Of a stretch of DNA of 64,000 nt, positions 23,957 through 36,200 are shown in pieces. The position numbers were made by a program, and so were the translations under genes. The stretch's first letter is position 1; each line of letters starts with the position of its first letter. Below the pieces are notes generated by a model. That model made no database searches and had not been told where the DNA came from. It worked only from the letters and a program-made list of their open reading frames with translations. Location: NCBI GenBank assembly GCA_016081115.2, contig JABTTQ020000016.1:62001-126000 (forward strand). The letters are read 5' to 3'. This DNA comes from Rehmannia glutinosa. Lineage: Eukaryota; Streptophyta; Magnoliopsida; Lamiales; Orobanchaceae.

Positions 23957-26900
23957 CCCTACAAGAAAAAAATAGTTTACCTACAGAAAAATATGTAGGT
24001 AAGTATTAAGAAAACTGTAAAGTGTAGCTAAAATCATTGTAGGTAATATTTACCTGCAGAATTTAAAACTATTCGTAAATATCTACAATATTTTTGTCGG
24101 TAAATTTAAAAACTGTCGGTGATCTGTCGGTAATTTGTCAGTATAATTTGAGAAAAAATAATATTCCTTATTTTGTAGGTATTATGCAGGTAACTATAAA
24201 ATTTAGTGACAATCAATTCTGCTGGTAAATTCTGTCGACAAAAACTTATAAAAGACCGTCTTACGGATCTTATTCCGTAAGACGGAGCCCCAACAACCCA
24301 TTCTACTACTTATATGGGTTGACCCATTTTTTAATTTATTTATTTCTTCAGTCTCTTTTTTCGTTGTTTTCCTTTGTCACTGAACCTTTGATCCAACGCC
24401 CTTTTTTTCTCTTACCTCTGTTTCCTTTCATTCCAAATATAACAGCTGAGTCACATCTCGCCTATTTTGATGAAGCCATCTGCCTAAACCAGATGATAGA
24501 TAATACGAGGTTGGAAAAATTAAACTGATGCCCACCTTGATGCTTTTCTTTATAAGGACCCATATATGACGATCTTTCCCATTGAAAATAACATGTCCTT
24601 ATACCATATATTTTACCAAGCTTAATTTGTAATTCTCCCAAGAACCTGCTGTCTTTTGTCTGTTTTACTGCTACAACAGATATACAATCACTCCGACCAC
24701 GACTTAAAACATCAATTAAAGTAAGAATATATTAAATCTGGAGGTCCACTACAAATGGTGTACCCGATCCACCTGCATATCGTTTTGAATAAAGTATCTA
24801 ATATGTGAGACATCAACTGAAGTTGTATCTCTCGATGATTTGGCCTCAAAACAGCTTCCGAAGCTTCAGATATAAAAACTTTGTGAAGAAATGAACATTT
24901 GAGGTCTTTAAAATCGGGACATGGGATTGGTAGAAAAGGTGAAAAATGAAACGGGTTCTATTTAGATTTTGAGGGATAAGTGAAAGAATTGGGGGAAAGA
25001 TGAAAATGGGTGAGAAATAGAAATATGTCTTTTACTCCGATTGGTGAAGGTTTTATTAACGGTGGGGGCACGTCGATTGTGTACAGTCGACGGTAGAGAG
25101 TGCCATTGATGGAAGGGTGAAGGTGCTCCTACTTTCTTAGTTGTTTTTATGGCTACTTTGGGTGTTGAAAAAGAAAGATATGATAATAGTGTTAAATAGT
25201 TGTTCGGACTTTAATTGATAATATAAAAAAAGTATTACTTTTTCTTTCAAAAGTATTATTTTTTATTCAAAAGGTATCATTTTCTTAATTGTCACTTAAA
25301 ACTATTTGACAATGCAAACAAAAGTATTATTTTTCGCTCTAAAAGTATTACTTTTAATTCAAAAAATATCACTAATATATATGAAGCGGATCATATACAA
25401 ATCTTTAGAAAAAATACCACTTTACTCTAAAAAGTATAATTTTTTATTAAAAAATATTACTTTTACTCTAAATCGTATATGTTTTGAAAATAATAAAATT
25501 ACATTAGTCGTTCACTAATATAATATCACTTTAAACTCGAAAAATATCACTTTTTTATTAAAAAAAAATATTTTTTTTATTCTGAAAAGTATACATTTTC
25601 AAAATAACAAAACTGATTATTTATTTACAAAATTGTATACAGTCTTGTTCAAAAGTATCATTTTTATTAAAAAAAATCATTTTTACTCTAAAAAGTATAT
25701 GTTTTCAAAGCAATAAAATTACATTAGTAGTTTCCCTAACAAATATAGTATCAATTTAAACTCGAAAAGTATCAATTTTTATTAAAAAAAAGTATCACAA
25801 AGACGGTGGCGCAATTTTGTAATTATTTGTCTAACAAGTGTGATTGATTATAAAAAAAAAGTATTAGTTTTTTTTTTTCCAAAAAATATCACTTATACCC
25901 TAAAAAGTATACATTTAAGTGGTGATATTTTTCTGATTTTTTAGGACTGTGATATAGGATCTCCATGACCAGTCGTATTTTTGTAATGTAAAGTGGTGAT
26001 ATAGTATCACTTTCATGTACAAAAGTATCACTTATTATTAAAAAACTATCACTTTTACTTTGAAAAATATATGTTTTACAAAGTTAAAAAACTGATTTTA
26101 TTACTTGCAAAGTTATACATCATTGTGTAATAGTATCATTTTTATTAATAAAGTATCACTTTTACTCATAAAAAATATTATTTTTTTACTTAAAAAATTA
26201 TTATTAACTAATACTTTAGAAGTATTAATGCTTATTTAAAAAGTATCATTTTTTACTCGAAAAGTATCACTTTTTATTGTATAAGTATTACATATATCAT
26301 CTTTTAAAATTATGTTTTTTTTTGTTGTAAAAAAATTTATATACCTTTTCCTTTAATACTATTACTCTTTACTTTAAAAAATAATACTTTTTTATCTGGA
26401 AAAATCGAAAACTTTTATCATCTTTTTTCTTCAATTATTCTTTTTCTTCCTCTGCAACCTTTGCACCAAGAGAAACAAAGAGAAACAAAGAACAATCACT
26501 ACCACCATCCTACTAATATTTCTTATGGATCTAAAAACATATGACGTGTCACGACAATTTTATCTATTTTTAAAATTCCCAAAATATCATCCCAATCTTC
26601 TTCGACTGCCATGGCTAGAGGAGAAATAATCTGCAGGTGACTAAATTATTGGTCATTAATCTCGCCGGCGCAAGACCCATGGTGGTAAGCCCCCAAATTC
26701 AGACGGTGGTAAACTTCCCAATTCAGACGATAGCAAAGTCGCATGTGGTATCTTTTCGGTAAAGTAAAATCGATGGTGGCGATTTCCGATGGCCTAACAA
26801 TGGCGATTCCACTTGAACAAGCGGACGAGGTGCAAGTGGCCACAAAAGCAAGTTTTTTCAGTCAGTCGTACGACTTCTCCCTCTCCATGTCGTATGATGT

Positions 26901-27059
26901 TTTTTTGGGTTATTACTTATTAGTCTACCGGGTAAGATCTTGGGTATTGGATATTTGGATGGTGTTTGGGTATGACCCGTCTCACAGTTTTAGATCCGTG
27001 AGACGGTCTCACAAAAGACCTACCCAATTCTGTCGGTAAACTGGAAATTTCTTGTAGTG
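23957..27059. mobile_element. CACTA-like (En/Spm) non-autonomous element, about 3.1 kb
   Basis: The right end is TTTCTTGTAGTG, so the element starts CACTACAAGAAA on the other strand; the left end reads CCCTACAAGAAA. Subterminal regions at both ends carry repeats of TGTCGGTAA and GTAGGTAA, the usual CACTA organisation. No transposase was seen. The interior holds a pair of inverted GAGACGGTCTCAC-like segments (24256-24300 and 26968-27025) and a long array of a short AT-rich motif (25210-26300). The 3-bp duplication could not be confirmed. Confidence 0.75.
25210..26300. repeat. Degenerate array of an AAAAGTATCACTTTT motif
   Basis: The motif AAAAGTATCACTTTT, with variants such as AAAAGTATTACTTTT and AAAAAATATCACTTTT, recurs dozens of times. 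Some copies are separated by TACTC(T/A)AAAAAGTATA. Spacing is irregular, so this is not a simple satellite. It lies inside the CACTA-like element. Confidence 0.75.
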
Positions 27060-27263
27060 GTTTGAATTGTCTTAAATTTTTCCCCTTCATATATCAAAAA
27101 TATTTCAAAAGCCGTCCTTACGTTTATCAAAAAATTATAGCTACCCCCTTATATTTAAGACACAATCAAATCTTTTTTTTTTCTGTAATTTTCAAAAATC
27201 TCTTGATTATTTTATAATTAGCCCAAACCTTAGGGGGCATGTTGTAATTATCCGTCCTATATA

Positions 27264-28656
27264 TGAGATGGCCCGTTAAGAAATATTTCAAACACTGTAA
27301 TTGTACTGAGTTACTGTGCGGTATATCCAATTTGAAAAGTATTAAATCTTTACTAAAGTTACGATTTTTGTACATAAGTGAAAGGGAAATTATATGCAGC
27401 AGTAATTTGCACATGCCAATGTTGGGGCACCTGCATCAGAAAACTTTCTACTTAAAGTACATGAAAAATGGTTGGAGTTCATTTTTGACCTCAAAAAATG
27501 GTTGGACTTAATTATTTCAACCTCAAAAAAAATGAAAATAATCATAAAGCAGTGTGCTTAGCCGGAACAACACCACGTGATGGAAGTATATTTTGGCTTT
27601 TTTATTTGGTGTAGAATGGAAATATTGAATTCTTCACTAGCTTAATTTAAATTTGATACTCTATGATTGATTGCATGATGAAATATATATTTATTTGCTT
27701 CATTATTTTGGTATTTGATTGATTATAATCGAGATGATGAGTAGAGTTGGCAATGGGCGAACCAAATTCTACCTCGAGCCCATTTGGTTTTGGGAAAAAT
27801 TCGGTTGGTAGGTAAAGCATCCGATGGACCGCGATGAAAATGATTGATCCAATTTAACCCATATATACACTTTCACAGATAAAAGATATTGGGTTGGTAA
27901 AAAGTTGGCCAACTCTCTACTCATCGGGCCAGACTAAATAGACTGGGTTTTTTCTAGGCCTATAAAAACATGGCCCAGCCCATCCCAAACCTCGAGAGCC
28001 ACCTTGAGTGATCAATTAATTACATGATTAGTACATATTTTATTTGTTTGTTTCTTATATGGCCACATTGAAGAAATTATATTTAATATTTAATTGATTA
28101 TATTCTAGACGATGAGTAATCAATCACATGATGAATATATATATATGTACCTTTTTCATGTGCAATCTGGTCTAGTTTTCATGGTTCATTCATACACCTA
28201 ATTAAGTTTAGCAGTGTCTTTGGGAATCATTTGACTGTTGAGTGGATTGAAAATTAAAAATTTGACCAGTCAACAACCAACCTAAAATTTCGAAATGAAT
28301 AAGACTGATAATGTTTGTACTGTTATATAAAATCATGTGACCTTAACTGGCTTCTTACAATATAATGCAGCATTTGTTGCTCACACATTTAGTTTATTAG
28401 TTCACATAGTATCAAGGGATTTCTTACTTTTGTATAATATGATAAAATGTGTTCATATGTTGATGATTTTACTACCCCTATACTTCATTTTTATTTTATC
28501 TAGTTTGATTTACGCTCAAAATTTTGAATGAAATATAAAAGAGGTAAAAGTTTTGTATATATTTATTTATATATTAACTCTAGATTACATTTAGTTGAGC
28601 TAGCTTAGCTGGTGGTACTCACACTTCTAAGAACTCATTAATTTAGTTTGGAGGTG
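27264..28656. other. Intergenic, with a small inverted repeat
   Basis: No gene seen. GATGATGAGTAGAGTTGGC (27734-27752) recurs inverted at 27904-27923 (RC: GATGAGTAGAGAGTTGGCC), bounding about 190 bp that could be a short non-autonomous element. The rest is AT-rich. Confidence 0.35.
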
Positions 28657-28664
28657 CTTTTGAG

Positions 28665-29207
28665 TAGGGGTGTTCAATTAACCGATTTTTTTTCGGTTAA
28701 CCGTTAACCGAATCAATTCGGTTAATTCGGTCGATAACCGAATTATTTCGGTTCGGTAAATGGTTAAAGGTTTTGAAGAATTTTGGTTATCGGTTAATTC
28801 GGTTCGAAAATTCGAAATTAACCGAATTAACCGATTTAACCGAAATATTATATTAAACATATATTTTATATATAATTATAATTATATATAATATATCATA
28901 TATATTTATTTATTTATATCATATATTATACATAAAAAATTATATTTTTATTTTAAATAATTTTTTGTGAATTATATTTATTTATTTATATCATATATAA
29001 TATATATAAAATATATTTTTTGTATTTTAAAGAAATTTCGGTTAATTCGGTTAACCGACCGAATTAACCGAAATATAATTCGGTTCGGTTAATTCGGTAA
29101 ATATAATTTCGGTTCGGTTAATGGTTTTACCAATTAGCAAATTCGGTTAATTCGGTTTTTAACATTTCGGTTAATGGTTAACCGAATTAACCGAATGAAC
29201 AACCCTA
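28665..29207. mobile_element. hAT MITE made of CCGAATTAACCGAA-type repeats, exact 8-bp target duplication
   Basis: The ends TAGGGGTGTTCAATTAACC and RC TAGGGTTGTTCATTCGG are inverted copies. Both arms consist of many variants of TTCGGTTAATTCGGTT on either side of an AT-rich centre (28850-29035). Flanks CTTTTGAG (28657-28664 and 29208-29215) are identical. No coding capacity. Confidence 0.88.
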
Positions 29208-29227
29208 CTTTTGAGTATGGGGGAATG

Positions 29228-29400
29228 CATAAAACTCATTTCCAGAGGTGGGAATTCCATGAGTAGCGAGACGGATGGAAAACCCAAAAGGAGGTCATGG
29301 ATTCGAGTGTGAGGGAAGACATCAAACCTATTTCCAGGGGTGGAAGTCCATGAGTGGCGAGACGGGTGAAAAGCCCAAAGGGAAAAAGCCCCCGCAACAC
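29228..29400. repeat. Two tandem copies of an about 90-bp unit
   Basis: CATTTCCAGAGGTGGGAATT at 29238 recurs as TATTTCCAGGGGTGGAAGT at 29329. Both are followed by CCATGAGT(A/G)GCGAGACGG and a Lys/Pro-like AAAACCCAAA(A/G)GG stretch. Non-coding; function unknown. Confidence 0.6.
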
Positions 29401-29534
29401 CATCTGCGATAGCTGGAGAAGCAAATGGTGATATTCACCTAGCAAGGGAGTATTACACTGTTAGAGTAGTGTTCGACGTGCCAATTGATGGCCGTTCATA
29501 TACTCTAGTCTGTAAATAGTCTTATTCAAAATAT

Positions 29535-29900
29535 ATTATAGGCATTTATTGATCATTAATTATTTTGTCAATTGGATAAAAACCTCAGCTAGATCATATT
29601 GAGCTACATGGCATGATCACGAATTTGATGGTGATCATGTAATGACATTTCTATGGTTGTGATCTTAAATTATGATTCGAGTCAAGTTTTCATTGAGATG
29701 TAACATCGTTAAACCCATGAGACTCTTACACGTGATGCATACTCGAAAAGAGAATGTCTCATTCCATGACATTGACATAAGGATACTAGTGCGTGTGTGC
29801 GTGTGTGTGTGTTTGTTAGAAACAAGTACCCTGGACGACCCAATAGAAATACTTAGTGGAAATTGTTTTGTGGACGTTATGTGGTTTTTATGCATGCATT
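29535..29900 (-). repeat. Dispersed repeat family C, copy 1
   Basis: The minus strand matches the plus strand at 40045-40355 and partly at 44400-44580. Shared marks include GAGACATTCTCTTTTCGAG and GCATGCATCGTGT-like and AATTAATGAT motifs. Probably fragments of one larger retroelement, but no coding domain was seen. A (GT)n tract lies at 29791-29812. Confidence 0.55.
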
Positions 29901-30136
29901 TTGGGGTATAATATGATGTTTTTTTGGTGCATTTACATGCATAATTGACCTTAATTATTTTGATTATATATGTATATTGGACTAGATACTATTTACTATT
30001 TAATATTATTTAAAAATTTAAAATATTTTAAGAGTTATAAATCGAAAGAATAAATACTTTTGGAAGTAAATATTATAAAAAAATTAATTGTATCTTATAA
30101 TTGAACAAATAAAAGATATATAAAATATCAAGTTAC

Positions 30137-30345
30137 TTTTTTTTTTTTTACGGGGAATCCGCAGTCGCTACTCTTCGAGTACAAGATGAATAAACCCGGG
30201 GCCGGACGACGTCTAGCCGCAAACTACACCAACCAGGTAAACCACACTAGGCAAGTCTTGTGTGACAGACTCAACCAATAAAATATTGGTAAGGAGAATC
30301 GAACTCGTGACCTTTCAGTTCTTCGCTTACAAAAAAAATGATATT
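30137..30345 (-). mobile_element. tRNA-derived SINE (minus strand)
   Basis: On the minus strand a B-box-like GAGTTCGATTCTCC lies near the 5' end (about 30293-30310) and the element ends in a poly-A tract (poly-T at 30137-30150 on the plus strand). The body of about 190 bp is non-coding. A-box position is not certain. Confidence 0.55.
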
Positions 30346-30590
30346 TTCGTCGAATCAAAAGTTTTAAAAAATATTCACACATGGGTTTTTTTTACAAGGA
30401 GATACTTGTACATCATATATATTGGAATGTTGAACATTTACATACATATGCAGTATGCTATCGTCAAAGCTAATCAACGTAGCTCTCAAGAAATTACATA
30501 CAAGAGTTTCCTATTTTTTGCTGACAAGGTCACCAATTGGGAGACTTTTGACAATCTTGCATGTTCGACAACAGGAGCTCTACATTCAAG

Positions 30591-30785
30591 CGCTGTTCTA
30601 AAAGATCTGATCTAGCTCCGATTAGTCCCCGTCTAGGCGCTAGGTCCTACTTGTCTGCCTATGTTATTTTTCCAATTAGATCCCGTCTGACGCTGCTCAG
30701 GTCCGCCTAACTCAGCCCAGACTCCCCCTATGCGCTAGGCCCCAGTCTACCATCTGGCTAACGCCTAGCAATTTTTAGAACACTG
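30591..30785. mobile_element. hAT MITE family B, copy 2, with exact 8-bp target duplication
   Basis: The ends CGCTGTTCTAAAAG and RC CAGTGTTCTAAAAATTGC match. Flanks CATTCAAG (30583-30590 and 30786-30793) are identical. The body is an inverted-orientation relative of 22502-22703 (CTAGGCGCTAGGTCC, GATTAGTC). Confidence 0.9.
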
Positions 30786-30793
30786 CATTCAAG

Positions 30794-31604
30794 ATATATA
30801 CTTCCAAAGGTTGTCAAAGTAATATTTTTCTTTTTAAGCTTTTTTGGTGTAAAAGGAGTGATTTAGGCTGCGGTTGCTAATTAAAATTTTCCACTTTCGT
30901 TCCGCTAGAGAAATTTCTTTTACAAAAAATTGTGAATGCTTACGAGAACTTTCAACAAATACACTATTTAATCAATTTTATTGTTTTGTATTATCCCTTC
31001 AATCACTTTTACTCATTTTTCGAGAAATCCGTCTAATCATTAATCAATATTACATATTTTCCCATAATTTCTATTATTCAACCACTCACATATTTTTAAC
31101 TACCAATCATATCCAATTGTTATTTTACAATTTGTATGTCACAATTGATTCAAAACCACTTTCATCATTACTTTTTTCCTCTCATATCCAATCACACTAT
31201 CATCATTCATCTTTTTCCTTCAAATTTTCTTTTGCCACTATTCTTTAGTAAAAAAAAAATTTTAAAATAAAAGTATATCCAGTCACACCAGCTATCGGGC
31301 TCATTTCAAAATTAAAGTATATCCAATCATTTTCAAAATGAAAGTACATAAAAAAGAAAATTTTCAAAATTTTGAATTCTCTTGTAATTCTCTTGGTGAG
31401 CCAATAATCCTGATCATCTAGACAAGGACTATCTGGATTTTTTTTATATATATAAAATGAAAAGCCCAACCAACGCATAGTGGGTCTCACGGCAATATAT
31501 CCGGTTGAATGCAATGTATTAATTACTATATTTTATACACTTTAAAAATAAAAAATAAAAAATTAGAAAACTGAAGAAAAATCTACGTGACCAAAATACA
31601 TATA
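30794..31604. other. Intergenic, no gene seen
   Basis: AT-rich. Open stretches near 30874-31248 are low-complexity Phe/Ser/His-rich translations without domain or splice support. Confidence 0.35.
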
Positions 31605-31944
31605 GGGAGTGTTTGCAAAAACTTCTGCTTTTAAAAGAAGTGATTTATTATAGCAAAAGTAGAAGTAGTTGAGAATCAGAAGTTGGTAGTGTTTGAAAAT
31701 AAAATCAAAAGTTGAGAATGAGAAGTTGAGAGTGTTTGATAAAAAAGTAGTAGAAGTGCTTATTTATTTGTAAAATTTAAACTTGAAGCAGAAGCAAAAT
31801 CTAAAGCACCTCTCTCATTGCTTTTAGATTCTGATTAAATGAAGTAGAATCAAAAGCAGAAGTTGTTACTTGCAAACACTAAAAACTGCTTTTTTTAAGC
31901 AAAAAAACAAAAAGCACTTATTTTAAGTGTTTGCAAACACTCCC
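31605..31944. mobile_element. MITE with GGGAGTGTTTGCAAA ends
   Basis: The left end GGGAGTGTTTGCAAAAAC and the right end (RC: GGGAGTGTTTGCAAACAC) are inverted copies. The trinucleotide ATA borders both sides. The interior repeats AGAAGT- and AAAAGCA-type motifs. Relatives occur at about 47860-48010 and in CYP707A intron 1 (about 57655-57845). Confidence 0.7.
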
Positions 31945-33078
31945 ATAATCACAAAAAATGCGACAGATTACCACATAAAAACACTACGGTTGAATGTTTA
32001 CGATTCAACATGGTTTTGACAGGTTCAACCATAAAAAAAAAAAACAATGTTTAGAGCCTTTCCGGATTGGACAAAATACCAGTTCGCAGTTTAGGGGATC
32101 AAATCCCATGTTCTATTCTATATTCCACTATATTGGATGAAGGCCACATATATAACTATGATATCATCTTATATACGTGTCATTCATCCACAATAATGAA
32201 TATGGGGTGAAATTGAAACGTGGAACAGAAAATCTTAGTTCATACGCTTTGAAAATTCATTATAATATCCGCAATCAATAAAATATTTAATCTCCAGATT
32301 TTTCAACTTCTTTCATATATTTATCTTGATACCCAACAATTATTCCATGGCAAAAATTTGCGTGAGACGGTCTCACGAATTTAGATTCGTGAGACGGAGC
32401 CCTTACACAAGTAACATAAAAAATACAACAAATTTTCAAATCTTGATACCCTTACACACTCTTTTCTTTTTTACTGGATAAAAGTAACATAAAAAATACA
32501 ACAAATTTTCAAATCTCGTTAACATTACCTCGATAACGAAAATATAATTTAGTGGAATAAAGATCAAAATAGTTTCATAAAGAAACTCCTTTTCATTAAA
32601 AGATTTCAACTCCAAATGTGTTAAACATTATTCATTCAATATTTTTTACCAAAATAAACCCAACAATCCAAAAGCATCTCAGCCCAAACATAGCAAGGAA
32701 AGAGCCATTACTTCTAATTAATAAGATGAAATTTCAAATTTACATTAAAAACCAATGACGTATTTCATTACATAACTAGCTTAATTAACACAAATTAAGC
32801 CTTTAACAGCCGTACTTCTAATAATTTCCATCCAAATAACCACTTAGATTAGCCCAGTGGTACTCTGACTCGACCGAATTCGAGTCTCTGCAATGAGAGG
32901 ACTGAATTTTTTGCCATAAAAAAAAAAAAATTCCATCCAAATGAATTCAAAAAAAGGCGCAAAACTAAATCAAAAATAATTTACTTCAAATTTCATAAAA
33001 ATTTACAATATTTTTCATTTACAGCAAAATGAAAGCCAACCAGGCCAAATCTACAACTAGGTCTTATGCATTAATACC
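31945..33078. other. Intergenic, with short repeats and one SINE
   Basis: No gene seen. A direct repeat (AAGTAACATAAAAAATACAA and following bases) occurs at about 32410 and 32484. A short hairpin GTGAGACGGTCTCAC lies at 32362-32376. A degenerate relative of the 43589 palindromic MITE may lie at 32095-32230. The SINE is listed separately. Confidence 0.35.
32845..32934 (+). mobile_element. Short tRNA-derived SINE
   Basis: The A-box-like TTAGCCCAGTGG (32851-32862) and the B-box-like GAATTCGAGTC (32877-32887) are spaced as in a tRNA promoter. The element ends in a poly-A run at 32918-32930. Confidence 0.6.
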
Positions 33079-33293
33079 TGTTAGAGTTATATTGTTATTT
33101 ATGTTATAGGGGTAGTTTTGTATTTTCCATTCTTAGTTGTTAGCTAGGGTTTTATCTATATATGTAGTAGCCTCCCCATTTCAATTGTATTGTCTTCATT
33201 GTATCATTAAAAGACTTGTCATTCTTGCAAGTTCATCTATGAAATTCTCTTCCCAAAATTCTACTATAATTATGTACACAAATTAATCTAACA
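33079..33293 (+). repeat. 5' LTR of the copia element
   Basis: 215 bp, direct partner of 37682-37909. It begins TGTTAGAGTTATATTG and ends AATTAATCTAACA. Confidence 0.95.
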
Positions 33294-36200
33294 TGGTATC
33301 AAGAGCTTGGTTCAATAGCAATCTCGACTTCGCAGAAAGTTCCTCAGTCCGATGGGTGTACCAGTGTCACAGTAAGTATGTTGCAGCTTTGTGTTGTTTT
33401 CATTCGATTTTCGATCTGTTAGCACTTGTTGGGTTTGCCCTCATCTTTTAGTTTCAAGAATCAGATATTTGCAGAGGTTTTGTTGGTAGATTTGCTTGAC
33501 TTGTTGGATATTTGTATCGATCTATCTTGTTGTTGGTTGGTGTTTATGTTTATTTCCTTAATTATGGCTGCCGAAAGAGATGATTCGTTACAGTCGATTA
33601 GTGTACGTTTGAATGGAAAGAATTATTCATATTGGAGTTATGTCATGAGAAATTTTTTGAGAGGAAAAAAATTGTGGAGTTATATTTTCGGAACACAAAA
33701 ACATCCGTTGAGAAAGATAATACTAAATATCTTTTGGAATTAGAGGTTTGGGAAGTGAACAATTCAAAATTATTACTTGGGTTAACAATTCGCGGAGAAC
33801 TCTATTGGTATGCAATGGCTAAATATGACATCGCTAAAGAAGTTTGGGATCATTTGGAACGGTTGTATACTCAATCGAATTTTGCTAAACAAGATGCAGG
33901 TTGGAAATAGACATTCGATCTCTTTAGCGAAAAATATGACTGTATCCGGAATTTTATTTCGCTATGACCGATCTTTGGGATCAATTAAATTTCATCAATC
34001 TATTGAACTTCGCGCCTTTGCCCCCTATATTGCTCGTGAGAGAGGAGCAACGATTGGTCGATTTTTGATGGCTCTTCGGGATGATTTTGAGTCTCTTCGT
34101 GGGAATATATTGCACCGTATTCCTCTACCATCTGTTGATTCATTTGTAAGTGAATTGTTAGCGGATGAATTACGCCTAAAGTCTCGCGCAGGAAAGGAGT
34201 TCTTCCCTGCTCCTACTTCATCCGTTCTGCCGTGCCCCATCGTCCATCTTCTATTCCTTTCTTGATCGCACCCAAAAGTTGCGATAATGAGTGTAGTTAT
34301 CAGTAAACAACCAGGACATTGGAAGGCTCAATGTCCCCGAGTTGAATAAAGGTGGTCAACAACGTTTTCAACGAGAAAAATCCACGACCTTCCCAACATC
34401 GGTTTGTCCATCCAAATCAACGTGTTTTTAGCCGCCCCCACCGACTCGTGTTGCTGCACCTGTACATTCTCATCGATTCTCGTGACGTCCGAACTCTTAC
34501 CTCCGTCGGCCTTCTATGGATACAATTGCCGAACAATTTGTAAATTTCTTGCCTCATCTCATGCTTTATTCTGTCTCGGGTTTGTCAACTCCGAGCTCGC
34601 CGGTATATCTTCCACTATTTGGGTATTAGATTCTGGAGCTTTTCATCATATGTCCCCCGATATATCATGTTTTAATTCCATTTCACCCACACATGCTAGA
34701 CTGTTATTATTTATCATTGCCGATGGTACTTTGTTACCCTTAGCAGAATCGATCTGTAGCCACACCTCATCCTGTCTCTTCCACATGTTTACCATATTCC
34801 CAAACTTACATTAAATCTTGTTTTCATTAGCCAATTGTGTGATTCAGTTACTTAAGATCATTCTCTTCTACTTCTTGTTGTGTGCGGGATCCACATTCCG
34901 GAAGGCGATTGGGACAGCCGTAGGCACGGAGAGTTATACATTTTGGATGAGCTCGAGTACCCTCTATCGCAGCCTTCTTGTTGATTTGTCTTCTTTTCGT
35001 TTGAGTCCTTCATCGTCTAGCTTTTATTTGTGGCATTCTCGTTTGGGTCATGTTTCGTCTTCACGTTTAAGATTTTTCGCTTCTACGGGTTCATTAGGAA
35101 AATTGTCATCTCATGATATTTCGATTGTAGTGGTTGTAAACCGCAAAATTTTCCGCTTTACCTTTTAAACGAAGTGTTTCTAATTCTATCGCGCCATTTG
35201 ATTTGGTTCATTTCGATGTGTGGGGACTGCTCCCATTCCCACAAAGGGGGTTCTCGATATTAAGTCTCTTTTATTGATGATTATTCTCGTTATTGTTGGG
35301 TTTATTTTATGAAGCATCGTTCGATTTTCTCGAGCATATATACTTCATTTCGAGCTTTTGTAAAAACTCAATTCTCTCCGCTATCATAAAATGCTTTAGA
35401 TGTGACTTGGGTGGGAGTACACATCTAATAATTTTCGTGGAATCGCTCGCTTTGATGGGACTTTACATCAAACTTCGCACGATACTCCCGAACAAAATGG
35501 TATTCTTTGAAAGAAAACATAGGCATATCATAGAAAGCGCCGCTCACTTTTACTATCTAGTTCGGCCAAGTGAATTTCGGGGAAGCCGTGCTTATCACGT
35601 TGTCCATTGTATAAATAGATTCCATCATCCATTACATCCGATTTATCACCATTTCGTGAGACTTTATGGTTCCACCCTAGTTATTCGTCTTTACGAGTCT
35701 TTGGTTGTGCATGTTTTGTCCTTCGTCCTCATGTTGAACGTAGCAAATTATCTTCTCGATCGCCTATTTGTGTTTTCTTAGGATATGGAGACGGTCGGAA
35801 GGGATACCGTTGCTTTGATCCCGTTGCTCAAAAATTATATGTGTCTCGTCGCCATGTATTTTTTCTTGAGCATATTCCATTCTTCTCTATTCTCTCAAGT
35901 CCCCATAAAGATCTCCAAAACTCGATCTTGTTCATATTGATCCATTCTCGGATAACACAGATAGAGACTCGTCGGATACTATTCGCCTCGCGCTGCTACT
36001 ACGCACCCCAATCGCTCCCTCGAAATTGTGGATCCTTTGCCTCCTCGATATCCCCAACGTACACGTAAGTCCACTCGATTACTCGACTTTGTTTATTCCT
36101 CTTATTCTCCCGCCTTTGCTTCATTTTTGTCCTCTATTCACAAAATTTCGAACCACACTCCTATAAAGAGCGATCGATCCTTTATGGCAAAGATGCTATG

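Larger units (their letters stand above)
23899..27254. mobile_element. Mutator-like MITE family A, copy 5, split by a CACTA-like element
   Basis: The left half (23899-23956, GGGATAATTCCCAAAAATAC) and the right half (27060-27254, ending GTAATTATCCG) belong to one family A element. The outer flanks TACTATATA (23890-23898) and TCCTATATA (27255-27263) match at 8 of 9 positions. The insert between them is described separately. Confidence 0.8.

Noticed and set aside
25210..26300. CRISPR-like spaced repeat array
   Set aside because: Repeat units vary in sequence and spacing, spacers are also AT-rich repeats, and the setting is a plant transposon.
30874..31248. 124-codon plus-strand open frame
   Set aside because: Phe/Ser/His-rich translation of AT-rich DNA; no family signature.
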